Assembly: GCA_052148775.1 (NCBI GenBank)
Contig: JBKQHM010000804.1
Span: 1-64,000 of the forward strand
Direction: 5' to 3'
DNA: 64,000 bases
From: CAVZRC01 sp052148775
GTDB lineage: Bacteria; Planctomycetota; Planctomycetia; Isosphaerales; Isosphaeraceae
Part shown: in pieces, positions 55,298-64,000 of the stretch
Layout of the letters: the number at the start of each line of letters is the position of its first letter
Numbering within the stretch: position 1 is the first letter of the stretch
Made by a program: the position numbers and the translations under genes
The notes under the pieces: generated by a model
Seen by the model: only the letters and a program-made list of their open reading frames with translations
What the model was told of the DNA's origin: nothing
The model's database searches: none

Positions 55298-55400
55298 AGC
55301 GGGCGGCTCGCCATGCGATCACCGGCATCGGCGCAGGTCGCCCACCTCTTCGATCCTCAGTAACCTTCGAACCCCGAAATTCGAACAAATCGCTAGCCAC

Positions 55401-55430
55401 CGCGTGAGGTTTTCCCGCCGCGCGCATTCT
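55401..55430 (+). promoter_or_regulatory. second copy of the ECF-type promoter motif
   Basis: CGCGTGAGG, TTTTCC, CGCCG and CGCGCATTCT: nearly the same as 51384-51412, with three small indels in the spacers. No recognisable gene follows closely. Confidence 0.45.
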
Positions 55431-55685
55431 CTTATCTTAGCGGCATCGTCCTCTCATGAGAGCGGCCCCTTCGGGAAACCTCCGCGAGACGGATCAAGGC
55501 CGCGTCAGGAAGGGTCCAGCGCCGACGAGGGGTTGGAATCGGGATGACCATCCGGAATCAGAGAGGTTCTTCAGGCGGAGGCATCGCTCGACCCGAGATC
55601 GATCGACGCGTGAGCTGACGCACGTGCATGGCTCGCGAGGAGACAGCGACCCCGCGAACACGGTCGCCATGCGCGCATCCGGGGG

Positions 55686-55746
55686 TCGCCGGACGGAGCC
55701 GGCTCCTACGAAAGATAGGACAACGCGGTCCGTTCCGTAGGAGGGG
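55686..55746. repeat. interspersed GC-rich element, copy B
   Basis: The first 22 nt (55686-55707) are identical to 29092-29113. A downstream CGTAGGAGGGGGCTCC-type segment again follows, as in copy A. Confidence 0.6.
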
Positions 55747-55863
55747 GCTCCGCCTCCCGACCCTCCTGGGTTGCGGTTCCCCCGCGTCAGCGAACGCTGA
55801 GGTCCCGGTGCCGGCTTGCACCACTTTGAGTTACGGAACCAGAGCTTTCATGAGGAGACAACA

Positions 55864-56460
55864 ATGAGAAGATTCACGGTCGCCGTGGCGACGTGCGTTG
55901 GACTGCTGACCGCTCCTTGCATCGGTACGGCAGCGCCGATCACCTACGCCATCCAGAATTATCCCGCGGATCAGAATGGAGCGACTCTCTCGGGGACTAT
56001 CACGACCGATGGGACTATCGGCGAGTTGATGGACAGTAACGTCCTGTCATGGAGCTGGACGATTACTCCCACAGGGGGGACGCCATTCACGCTCAGCTCT
56101 GTCGACGTCGGAAGCGGTTTCGGCATAACCGGGACCGGAGTCTCTGCTTCAACCAGCGAAATCACCATCGCGAGTCCTATTTCGCAGGGATTCCTCAACG
56201 ATATGGTCTTCACGGGTATCGACGCCGCCGGCCTGTTCTACGATCGATTTGTCGGGGCTGGGACTTACTACGGAAGCGTCCCTAACACGATCCCAGTCTG
56301 GAATACGGGCAACCCTGCTATGGGCGGTACCGACCCCTGGGTGATCGCCGTCGCCTCGGTTCCGGAACCCTCCACGCTCACCCTTGCGGGGCTGGGAGTC
56401 GTCAGCGTCCTCGCGTTCGGTCTGGCACGGAGACGAAGGGCCGGAAGTAACGTGGTATAG
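55864..56460 (+). CDS. PEP-CTERM sorting domain protein
   Basis: 198 residues from the ATG at 55864 (AGGAG upstream). The signal peptide is RRFTVAVATCVGLLTAPCIG. The C-terminal sorting signal is textbook: VPEPSTLTLAGLGVVSVLA, a hydrophobic helix, then ARRRRAG. The central part (about 25-165) is Gly/Thr/Ser-rich beta structure. PEP-CTERM proteins are cut by an exosortase and linked to the cell surface or extracellular matrix. No exosortase is in the window. Base composition is clearly lower in GC than the neighbours. Confidence 0.92.
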   Translation: MRRFTVAVATCVGLLTAPCIGTAAPITYAIQNYPADQNGATLSGTITTDGTIGELMDSNVLSWSWTITPTGGTPFTLSSVDVGSGFGITGTGVSASTSEITIASPISQGFLNDMVFTGIDAAGLFYDRFVGAGTYYGSVPNTIPVWNTGNPAMGGTDPWVIAVASVPEPSTLTLAGLGVVSVLAFGLARRRRAGSNVV

Positions 56461-56877
56461 GATCGGGCCGCAAGAGGCGGTGGTGCCTGATCCACGGACG
56501 AGACCGCGAAGGCGGCTTCGTGGAGGAGGCGCCGGCTCCGCCCCCAGCGGAGCCCCCGGAAGGGCGAGAGCAACACGGGAAGGTGGAACGGCCGCCAGAC
56601 GGACAGGAACAGAGAGGGAGGACATCACGCGACGATCGATGTCGCGAACGCGGGACTCGGCGGAGAGTCCCGGCCCTGCGAAGTTGAGCCGGCATCGCGA
56701 TCCGAGGGACATCGATCGCCCGCGAGTCGACGCTGAGATTGTCTAATGTGGCACAGGACCCGACGGGTCCCGGCCCTGGGACTGCGCGCCGGGACCGGTG
56801 GTAGTTTCTCGACGCCGGTCGCGCCATCCGGATTCTCTTCAAATATCATTGTGTCTCGGATCGAAGGAGCTGCACCT
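56461..56877. other. 417-bp intergenic region before the giant beta-helix gene
   Basis: No convincing gene. A small perfect hairpin GGACCC-GAC-GGGTCC lies at 56756-56770, and a short AT-rich patch (TTCAAATATCATT, about 56838-56850) lies before the start; a promoter there is possible but not clear. Confidence 0.45.
56864..56869 (+). promoter_or_regulatory. ribosome-binding site deciding a GTG start
   Basis: AAGGAG, 8 nt before GTG at 56878. The alternative ATG at 56899 has no such site, so the giant beta-helix protein should start with GTG. Confidence 0.7.
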
Positions 56878-59800
56878 GTGTCATCGCGCCTCTCCCCCAT
56901 GCGTCACACTTGGACCAGTCGAGCTCGAGAACAGGCCCGCGCCCGGCGGCGATCTCCATTCTGGGTGCTGGAGGGGCTCGAGCACCGGGTGCTCTTGACG
57001 CCTACAACCTACATGGTGACCAGCACCAGCAACGACCCCACGGTCTTGGGATCGCTGCCGTGGGCGATTAACCAGGCCAACAATCAAGGGAGCCCGGGCT
57101 ACGCCCCCGCCAATTCGGACGGCAGCCAGATCGCGTTCGACCTGTCCGTCTTCGACACTCCACAGACGATCGCGCTGACCAGCACGCTGGAGCTGTCCGA
57201 AACCGACGGACCCGAGGTGATCGAGGGCCCCGGCGCCAACGTCATGACGATCAGTGGCAACGGCGCCGTCGGGGTGTTCCAGGTCGCGAGCGGCGTGATG
57301 GCGACTCTTTCGGAGCTGACCATCACCGACGGCCGGGCCACCCAGGGCGGCGGCATCGAGAACGCGGGCACGCTCACGGTCGCTCGCTCCGGCTTCGACA
57401 ATAACGAGGCCAGCGACGGCGGCGGCATCTTCAATGCGGGCACACTCGCGGTTTCGGTCTCCACCTTCTCCAACAACATGACCAACCGGGGCGGCGGCAT
57501 CGACAACACCGGCATCCTGACCGTAGCCAGCTCCACCTTCACCGCCAACTCCTCGGATTATGGCGGCGGCCTCGGCAACGAGTCGGGCACGGCGACGATC
57601 GATCGTTCCACGTTCCTCGACAACTCGGCCTACGGCGGTGGCGGTCTCAATAACAGTTATGGCGCCACGATCACGATCACGAATTCGACCATCGCCGGCA
57701 ACTCGGCCTATAATGGGGGCGGCATCGCCGACACAGGTACGCTGACGGCCATCAACGATACCGTGGCGTACAACCAGATCGTCGGCAATTCCGGCAGCGG
57801 TGGGGGCCTGGATGCCTACGACGGCACGGATACCCTGTATGACACGATCGTGGCCTTGAACACCGACGGCCCGGCCGGCGGCCCCGCCGATGACATCGCC
57901 CTCTACACCTATGAGGGAACGATCGGCGGGACGATCTCGCCATCCAGCGCGTACAACCTGATCGGAACCGGGGGCTCGGGCGGACTGACCAACGGCCAGG
58001 ACGGCAACCAGGTCGGCATCTCCGATCCGGGGCTCGGTCCCTTGGCGGACAACGGCGGCCCGACCCAGACCATCGCACTGCTGGCCGGCAGTCCCGCCAT
58101 CGACGCCGTCCGCGCGTCGATCCCGGGCGTCACCGTCCCGGCCACCGACCAGCGCGGTGCCCTCCGCGGCCCGGCCGGTCTCGACGCCGGGACCACGGTC
58201 GACATCGGCGCCTACGAGGCCAGCTCCTCGTACCTCGTCACCTCGACGGCCGACTCCACCGATGCCGGCACGCTGCGGACGGCGATCGGGTGGGCCAACG
58301 TCAGCGCCAACGCCAACCCGGCGAACCTCTCCGATCCCGCTCCCAACACCATCGATTTCGGCATCCCCACCACGGACCCCGGCTACGATGCCACGACCGC
58401 CTCCTGGACGATCGCTCCCCTCTCGGCGCTGCCGCCCCTGGCGGCATCGATCACCATCGATGGCACCAGCCAGCCCGGTTACACACCGGGGAGCCATCCG
58501 GTCATCGTCCTGAGCGGGGCCAACGCGGCGGACACGCCGATTGACGGCCTGGACCTGACCGGCAGCGGCAGCACCGTGAAGGGACTCGTCATCAACGGCT
58601 TCCTTGGAGATGGTCTGAACATCGAATCCAACCAGAATACGATCCAGGGAAACTTCATCGGCACCGATGTCACCGGCACTCAGCCGGGCTACAACTTCAC
58701 CGGGATCGCCATCACCGGCACGTCGAATCTGGTCGGGACCTCCGGGCAGGATGGCGCCAACGATCCCTCCGAGCGCAATGTGATCGCCGGAAACGCCTAT
58801 GGAATCGTGATCGACGGGTCCGGCGGGGCGGCGTCGGGAAATGTGGTCACAGGCAACTGGATCGGGCTGAACGTCGATTCCCAGGGAAACTCCCTGGCAG
58901 GTCTCGGCAACAGCGAGGATGGGATCGTGATCGAATCCGGCGCCACGGGGAATTGGATCGGGACCAACCCCGTCTTCGGTCCGGCGAACACCGATCAGCG
59001 GAACGTGATCTCAGGCAGTGGCTTGACCAGCGCGGATTACGGCGTCCTCATCGAGGGCACCGGTACGTCCGGCAACGTGGTGGCCGGTGATGACATCGGC
59101 ACGACCGCGGATGGAACGGCCGCGCTGGGGAACGGGACAGGCGTGGGAATCGACAGAGCCAGCGACAACTGGATCGGGGTCAACGCGGCTGCCGGGCCGG
59201 GGACCGAGAACGCGGTCCAGGCCGACGTCATTTCGGGGAACGTTTGGGCCATCACCATCGACGGTGTCGGTGCCAGCGGCAACGTCCTCGCCGGGGACTT
59301 CATCGGCACGGATCCCTCGGGTTCCTCCGCGGTCCCCAACACGCTCGGCCTGGAGATTGCAGAGGGTGCTTCGGCGAACGTGATCGGGACCTCGGGGCAG
59401 GATGGGCCGGCCGTTGACGCGCTCGAACGCAATGTGATCGCCGGGAACCTGGAGTTTGGCGTCTCCCTTGACGGGACCACGGGAAACGTCGTGGCCGGCA
59501 ATGACGTGGGGACGACCGCGGCCGGCAATGCCCCGCTCGGCAATGGAGGAGACGGGATCGAGATCGTGGCGGGCGCCTCGGGCAACTGGATCGGCGTCAA
59601 CCCCGTCTACGGATCCAGGGACGCCGACCAGCGCAATCTCATCGCCGGCAATGTTGGAGCGGCCGTGGAGATGACCGGTGCCGGCACGATCGGAAATGTC
59701 GTCGCCGGGAACCTGATCGGGACGGATTCCACAGGTTCCGTCCCGATCCCCGATGCCTACGGCGTGATGATCGACCAGGGCGCCTCCTCCAACCTGGTCG

Positions 59801-62800
59801 GGACCTCGGGGCAGGATGGGCCGGCTGTCGACGCCCTCGAACGCAACGTGATCGCCGCGAGCCTGTTCACCTGCCCGGGATGCCTGGAGTCCGGCGTGCT
59901 CATCGAGAATGCTGGCAGCGACGACAACGTGGTTGCCGGCAACTGGATCGGGTTCAACGTCGATTCGAGCGGCGCGATCATCACCGGCCTAGGGAATGGG
60001 GATGACGGTGTGGAAATCCTCGCCGGTGCGTCGAACAACTGGATCGGCGTCAATCCGGTCCATGGCGCCGAGACCGCCGACCAGCGCAACGTGATCTCGG
60101 GCAACCGCTATAACGGCGTCGCGATCGGCGACTTCGGCGGGGTCTCGAGCGGAAACGTGGTGGCGGGGAATGAGATCGGCACCGACCCCAGCGGTATGAC
60201 TTCGGTCCTCAACGGACAGTTTGGCATCTACCTCGCGGGCTCCGACAACCTCATCGGGACTTCGGGGCAAGATGGTGCCGACGATGCCCTGGAGGGGAAT
60301 GTCATCTCCGGCAACTCTGGCGCGGCCATCTACTTCACCAACGCGGGGACCTCGACAACACCGGCCACGGGAAACGTCATTGCCGGCGACTGGATCGGGA
60401 CGACGGCCGACGGCACCGCCGCCCTGCCCAACGGATCCGGCATCGACCTGTACAATTCGCCTGGCAACTGGATCGGCGTCAACCCGGTGTATGGTCAGGA
60501 GGACTCCGATCAGCGCGATGTCATCTCGGGCAACACCGGCAACGGCGTCCAGATCAGCGGCTCCGGCGCGACCGGCAACGTGATCGCCGGGGACCTCATC
60601 GGCACCGATGCGACGGGCGAGACCCTGCTCCGCAACGCGGGGGACGGCATTCACATCAACGGCGGACCCAGCGACAACTGGATCGGGGTCAACGCGGTCG
60701 ACGGGCCCGAGAGCGTTGACCAGGGCAACGTGATCTCGGGGAATGCGTTCTCGGGAGTCTACGTCGATCCCAGCTCGACCGGCAACGTCATTGCCGGGGA
60801 TCGGATCGGCACCGATTCCGCCGGCGAAACCGCGATTCCCAACAACTGGGGCGTCTATATCCAGGGTCCCTCGAACCTGGTCGGTACCACTGGACAGGAC
60901 GGGGCCGACGATGCCCTTGAGCGGAACATCATCTCGGGGAACAAGAGCATCGGGATCGACATCAACGGCACCGCCGCGATGGGAAATGTCATCGCCGGCA
61001 ACGACATCGGCACGGATATGACGGGCGAAGCGGCGCTCAACAACGGCTCCGACGACGTGAATATCAATGGCGGCGCCTCGGACAACTGGATCGGTGTCAA
61101 TGCGATCGATGGGCCCGAGACCGCCGACCAGGGCAACGTGATCTCGGGGACTTTCATCGGGGTTGCACTCTACTACCCGGGTACCAGCGGCAACGTGGTG
61201 GCCGGGAACCGGATCGGGACCGACCCAGCAGGCGCGGCCGCGGTCCCCAATAACTATGGTGTGGTCATCGCTCTGGGTGCCTCATCCAACCGCGTCGGGA
61301 CCTCCGGCCAGGATGGAGCTGCCGACGCGCTCGAACGCAACCAGATCTCCGGATACACCGTGGCTGGCTTGTTGATCTACGGGCAGGGATACGCGACCAC
61401 GGGGAACGTGGTCGCCGGGAACCTGATCGGCACGACCGTGAGCGGCGATGCTCCGCTGGGCAGCGGGAATGTCGGGGTCGATCTCATCCTGGGTGCTTCG
61501 GGGAATTGGATCGGCGTCAACCCGGTCGATGGCCCCGAGAACGCCGACCAGCGCAACGTCATCTCGGGCAACGCGGGCGACGGCGTCGAGATCAGCGGTT
61601 CTGGCACGACCGGCAACCTGGTCGTCGGCAATTTCATCGGTACGAGTGCCGCGGGCACCGCGGTCATCGCCAACGGCGGCGATGGCGTGGCGATCGACAG
61701 CGGCGCGGCGGCCAACACGATCGGCGGCTCGATCGCCGCGGCCCGCAACGTCATCTCCGGCAACGCCTACGCCGGGGTCGGTCTCTCCGCCGCCAACGAC
61801 AATGTCATCGAAGGCAACTTCATCGGCACCGACACGACCGGGACCGTCGGGCTCGGCAACAATACGGGATCGGGGCTCTATAGCCCCCAGTACGGCGGCA
61901 TCGCGATCGTCAACGGGTCGTCCGGCAACACGATCGGCGGCCTCACCGCGAGTCCCGGCACCGGCGCGGGCAACCTGATCTCGGGCAACGACAACGCGGG
62001 CGTCCAGATCTACGGCTCCTACCAGGCTGACCCGATGAACAACCTCATCGCCGGCAACCTGGTCGGCACCGACATCACTGGCACGCTCGCCCTCGGCAAC
62101 TGCTGCGAGGGAGTCGGGGTCGAAAACGCTTCCAACAATATCGTGGGCACGCCGGGCGGGCGCAACGTGATCTCCGGCAGCAACATCAACGTCGAGATCA
62201 ACGGCAGCGGCGCCACGGGCAACCTGGTCCAGAACAACTTCATCGGGACCGATATCACAGGCACATCAGCGATCGGCGGCACCGGCGATGGCCTGCTTCT
62301 CCTGGCCGGCGCCTCGAACAACACGATCGGCGGCACCACCGCGGGCGACCGCAACGTGATCTCGGGGAGTAGCGCGTATGGCTTGGGGATCGGCAGCAGC
62401 CTCTCGTCCGGCAACCTGGTCGAGGGGAACTTCATCGGTTCCGACGTCACGGGGACCGTCGCGGTGGCCAATAAGACCGGGATCGGGATCAGCTCGTCGC
62501 CCGGCAACACGATCGGCGGCACCGCAGCCGGCGCCGGCAACCTGGTCGCGGGCAGTCTGGGCAACGGCGTCTACATCTTCGGGTCCGGAGCGACGGGAGA
62601 CCTCGTCGCGGGCAACCTCATCGGCGTCAACTTCGATTCCGGTGGCAATCCGATTCCTGGGCTCGGCAATGGGGGCGCCGGGGTCGTCGTCAGCAGCGGG
62701 GCCAGCGGCAATACCATCGGGTGGACCACCACCGGTGCCGGCAACGTCATCGCCGACAACGCCGGCAATGGCGTCACCGTCGGCGTGAGTGCGACGGATA

Positions 62801-64000
62801 CCAGCACGGACAACGCGATTCTGAGCAACGCGATCTACGGCAACACGGGCCTGGGCATCGATCTGGGCAACGATGGTGTGACACTCAACGACTCGGACGG
62901 CCATTCGGGCCCGAATCTGTTCCAGGACTTCCCCGTCCTGTCCTCCGCGATCACGTCGAACGGGACCACGACGATCGCCGGATCGCTTTCCGGCACGCCG
63001 GGGGTGACTGACCGCGTCGAGTTCTTCAGCAATCCCGCCGCGAGTCCGTCCGATTATGGTCAGGGGCAGACCTTCCTCGGGTTTGTCGACGTGCCGATTA
63101 ATCCGGGGGGTACCGGCTCCTTCTCCACAACGTTCTCGGGGCCCGTGGCCGTCGGACAATCGATCACCGCGACTGCCACCGACCCAGCCGGCGATACCTC
63201 CGAGTTCTCCGCCGACCTGATCCTCCAGGGTGCGACCACGACAGTCCTTTCGTCGTCGGCCAACCCTTCGGTCTTCGGTCAGCCGGTCACGCTCACGGCC
63301 ACGGTGAGCCCGACGACGATCGGTCAATCCACCCCCACCGGCACCGTCACATTCCTGGACGGCACGACGCCACTCGGGACGGGCACGCTGGACGATACCG
63401 GCACGGCCAGCTTCACCTCGTCGACCCTGGCGGTCGGGAGCCACTCGATCACGGCCGTCTACGGCGGCGATCCGAACTTCATCGGCAGCACCTCCACAGC
63501 CATCGTCCAGAGCGTCACCCAGGACGGCTCGACGGCGGTCATGACGTCGTCGGCCAACCCCTCGATCTTGAACCAGTCGATCAGCTTCACCGTCACGGTC
63601 AGCGCCGCGGCGCCCGGATCGGGGACCCCGACCGGGACCGTACAGTTCAGCATCGACGGCACGAAGTTCGGCTCGGCGGTCACCCTGGTGGACGGCACCG
63701 CCACCAGCGGGTCGATCAGCACGCTGAAACTGGGCAATCACACCATCACGGCCAGCTACAGCGGCGATGGCAGCTTCACCGCGAGCACGGCCCCGAGTCT
63801 CACCCAGGTCGTCAACAAGGACAACACCACGACGAATCTCGCCGTGGCGGTCAACCCCTCGGTCTATGGCCAATCGATCAGCTTCACGGCCAGCGTGTCG
63901 GCCGTCGCGCCGAGCATCGGCACTCCCACCGGCTCGGTCAGCTTCAACGACGGCTCGACGACGCTGGGCACGGTCACCCTGACCGCGGGGACGGCGACCT
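56878..64000 (+). CDS. giant parallel beta-helix / Ig-like surface protein, 3' end outside the window
   Basis: About 2374 codons are visible with no stop. The N-terminus has a positively charged region and the LEPR-XLL-like motif WVLEGLEHRVLLT (about 30-42). Residues about 50-430 resemble choice-of-anchor/polymorphic outer-membrane-type repeats (GGGIENAGT, GGGIDNTG). From about 550 to 2050 many parallel beta-helix repeats of 45-60 residues contain NVIAGN or NVISGN followed by IGTD or IGVN. From about 2120 come tandem bacterial Ig-like repeats (SSANPSVFGQPVTLTATVSP). The protein is likely exported and acts as an adhesin or glycan-binding protein. Start is set by the AAGGAG before GTG. Confidence 0.9.
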   Translation, partial: MSSRLSPMRHTWTSRAREQARARRRSPFWVLEGLEHRVLLTPTTYMVTSTSNDPTVLGSLPWAINQANNQGSPGYAPANSDGSQIAFDLSVFDTPQTIALTSTLELSETDGPEVIEGPGANVMTISGNGAVGVFQVASGVMATLSELTITDGRATQGGGIENAGTLTVARSGFDNNEASDGGGIFNAGTLAVSVSTFSNNMTNRGGGIDNTGILTVASSTFTANSSDYGGGLGNESGTATIDRSTFLDNSAYGGGGLNNSYGATITITNSTIAGNSAYNGGGIADTGTLTAINDTVAYNQIVGNSGSGGGLDAYDGTDTLYDTIVALNTDGPAGGPADDIALYTYEGTIGGTISPSSAYNLIGTGGSGGLTNGQDGNQVGISDPGLGPLADNGGPTQTIALLAGSPAIDAVRASIPGVTVPATDQRGALRGPAGLDAGTTVDIGAYEASSSYLVTSTADSTDAGTLRTAIGWANVSANANPANLSDPAPNTIDFGIPTTDPGYDATTASWTIAPLSALPPLAASITIDGTSQPGYTPGSHPVIVLSGANAADTPIDGLDLTGSGSTVKGLVINGFLGDGLNIESNQNTIQGNFIGTDVTGTQPGYNFTGIAITGTSNLVGTSGQDGANDPSERNVIAGNAYGIVIDGSGGAASGNVVTGNWIGLNVDSQGNSLAGLGNSEDGIVIESGATGNWIGTNPVFGPANTDQRNVISGSGLTSADYGVLIEGTGTSGNVVAGDDIGTTADGTAALGNGTGVGIDRASDNWIGVNAAAGPGTENAVQADVISGNVWAITIDGVGASGNVLAGDFIGTDPSGSSAVPNTLGLEIAEGASANVIGTSGQDGPAVDALERNVIAGNLEFGVSLDGTTGNVVAGNDVGTTAAGNAPLGNGGDGIEIVAGASGNWIGVNPVYGSRDADQRNLIAGNVGAAVEMTGAGTIGNVVAGNLIGTDSTGSVPIPDAYGVMIDQGASSNLVGTSGQDGPAVDALERNVIAASLFTCPGCLESGVLIENAGSDDNVVAGNWIGFNVDSSGAIITGLGNGDDGVEILAGASNNWIGVNPVHGAETADQRNVISGNRYNGVAIGDFGGVSSGNVVAGNEIGTDPSGMTSVLNGQFGIYLAGSDNLIGTSGQDGADDALEGNVISGNSGAAIYFTNAGTSTTPATGNVIAGDWIGTTADGTAALPNGSGIDLYNSPGNWIGVNPVYGQEDSDQRDVISGNTGNGVQISGSGATGNVIAGDLIGTDATGETLLRNAGDGIHINGGPSDNWIGVNAVDGPESVDQGNVISGNAFSGVYVDPSSTGNVIAGDRIGTDSAGETAIPNNWGVYIQGPSNLVGTTGQDGADDALERNIISGNKSIGIDINGTAAMGNVIAGNDIGTDMTGEAALNNGSDDVNINGGASDNWIGVNAIDGPETADQGNVISGTFIGVALYYPGTSGNVVAGNRIGTDPAGAAAVPNNYGVVIALGASSNRVGTSGQDGAADALERNQISGYTVAGLLIYGQGYATTGNVVAGNLIGTTVSGDAPLGSGNVGVDLILGASGNWIGVNPVDGPENADQRNVISGNAGDGVEISGSGTTGNLVVGNFIGTSAAGTAVIANGGDGVAIDSGAAANTIGGSIAAARNVISGNAYAGVGLSAANDNVIEGNFIGTDTTGTVGLGNNTGSGLYSPQYGGIAIVNGSSGNTIGGLTASPGTGAGNLISGNDNAGVQIYGSYQADPMNNLIAGNLVGTDITGTLALGNCCEGVGVENASNNIVGTPGGRNVISGSNINVEINGSGATGNLVQNNFIGTDITGTSAIGGTGDGLLLLAGASNNTIGGTTAGDRNVISGSSAYGLGIGSSLSSGNLVEGNFIGSDVTGTVAVANKTGIGISSSPGNTIGGTAAGAGNLVAGSLGNGVYIFGSGATGDLVAGNLIGVNFDSGGNPIPGLGNGGAGVVVSSGASGNTIGWTTTGAGNVIADNAGNGVTVGVSATDTSTDNAILSNAIYGNTGLGIDLGNDGVTLNDSDGHSGPNLFQDFPVLSSAITSNGTTTIAGSLSGTPGVTDRVEFFSNPAASPSDYGQGQTFLGFVDVPINPGGTGSFSTTFSGPVAVGQSITATATDPAGDTSEFSADLILQGATTTVLSSSANPSVFGQPVTLTATVSPTTIGQSTPTGTVTFLDGTTPLGTGTLDDTGTASFTSSTLAVGSHSITAVYGGDPNFIGSTSTAIVQSVTQDGSTAVMTSSANPSILNQSISFTVTVSAAAPGSGTPTGTVQFSIDGTKFGSAVTLVDGTATSGSISTLKLGNHTITASYSGDGSFTASTAPSLTQVVNKDNTTTNLAVAVNPSVYGQSISFTASVSAVAPSIGTPTGSVSFNDGSTTLGTVTLTAGTAT

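Larger units (their letters stand above)
55298..55863. other. 566-bp intergenic region with ECF-type motif and repeat
   Basis: Contains a copy of the motif seen before the sigma gene (55401-55430) and a copy of the interspersed element at 55686-55746. An open frame at 55456-55740 (94 residues) begins 25 nt after the motif but is rich in Arg and has no family character; it may be the remains of a gene that the motif once drove. Confidence 0.5.

Noticed and set aside
55456..55740. 94-codon plus-strand frame after the second ECF-type motif
   Set aside because: No ribosome-binding site, Arg-rich composition and overlap with the interspersed element; kept only as a possible relic.
56881..58497. 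538-codon minus-strand frame opposite the beta-helix gene
   Set aside because: The plus strand has a clear LEPR-XLL-like start, ribosome-binding site and domain repeats; the minus frame is low-complexity.
62266..63873. 535-codon minus-strand frame
   Set aside because: Antisense to beta-helix and Ig-like repeats; no recognisable domain.

Overview
The window is high-GC DNA that reads as a planctomycete, most likely of the Isosphaeraceae or a close relative. Several lines of evidence point there: two giant secreted proteins with LEPR-XLL-type N-termini, a PEP-CTERM protein, an ECF sigma factor paired with a Ser/Thr kinase carrying WD40 repeats, the DUF1080, DUF4058 and DUF362 families, Rpn-type nucleases, a di-haem cytochrome, and a hopanoid/squalene hpnC-hpnD-hpnE set. 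This assignment rests on gene content only. No rRNA, tRNA or CRISPR array was seen.

Layout. 1-10.2 kb: a tightly packed unit of a TPR protein (5' end outside the window), a 2465-residue FG-GAP/VCBS repeat protein and a TIGR03032-like protein. 10.4-14.9 kb: a J-domain-like/zinc-ribbon/FN3-like protein and a SelA-like PLP enzyme. 15.0-17.3 kb: YceI (with a visible promoter and operator), DUF427 and a sulfotransferase. 17.8-22.7 kb: aldose 1-epimerase, a glucose-dehydrogenase-like MDR enzyme, a KDG-kinase-like PfkB kinase and an M24 peptidase. 22.7-27.1 kb, minus strand: hpnC-hpnD, then a VapBC-type toxin-antitoxin pair with a disrupted toxin, then hpnE. 27.3-34.4 kb: DUF1080, a SirB1-type protein, an M14 carboxypeptidase/S9 dipeptidyl-peptidase fusion, and an Rpn nuclease with a duplicated 3' fragment. 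34.5-45.5 kb: a giant alpha-2-macroglobulin, phosphate butyryltransferase, a two-domain alpha/beta hydrolase and a truncated acyl-CoA synthetase. 45.6-50.3 kb: di-haem cytochrome, DUF362, DUF4058 and a membrane protein. 50.8-55.3 kb: a 49-residue basic protein, an ECF sigma factor and its kinase/WD40 partner. 55.9-64.0 kb: a PEP-CTERM protein and a giant parallel beta-helix/Ig-like protein that runs off the window.

The genes suggest a heterotroph with a large surface and secreted proteome, cleavage of peptides and esters outside the cytoplasm, sugar oxidation and squalene/hopanoid synthesis. The most unusual features are: heptamer repeat arrays that supply the start codon of one gene and sit at the stop codons of two; a decayed VapBC module inside the squalene operon, with an amber codon in the toxin and a 32-bp duplication at the toxin-antitoxin junction; a carboxypeptidase-dipeptidyl peptidase fusion; an alpha-2-macroglobulin with a Met/Gly-rich segment where a bait region would lie; a palindromic operator over the yceI -10 box; and several small inverted-repeat elements. 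All names are from reading motifs, with no database search.
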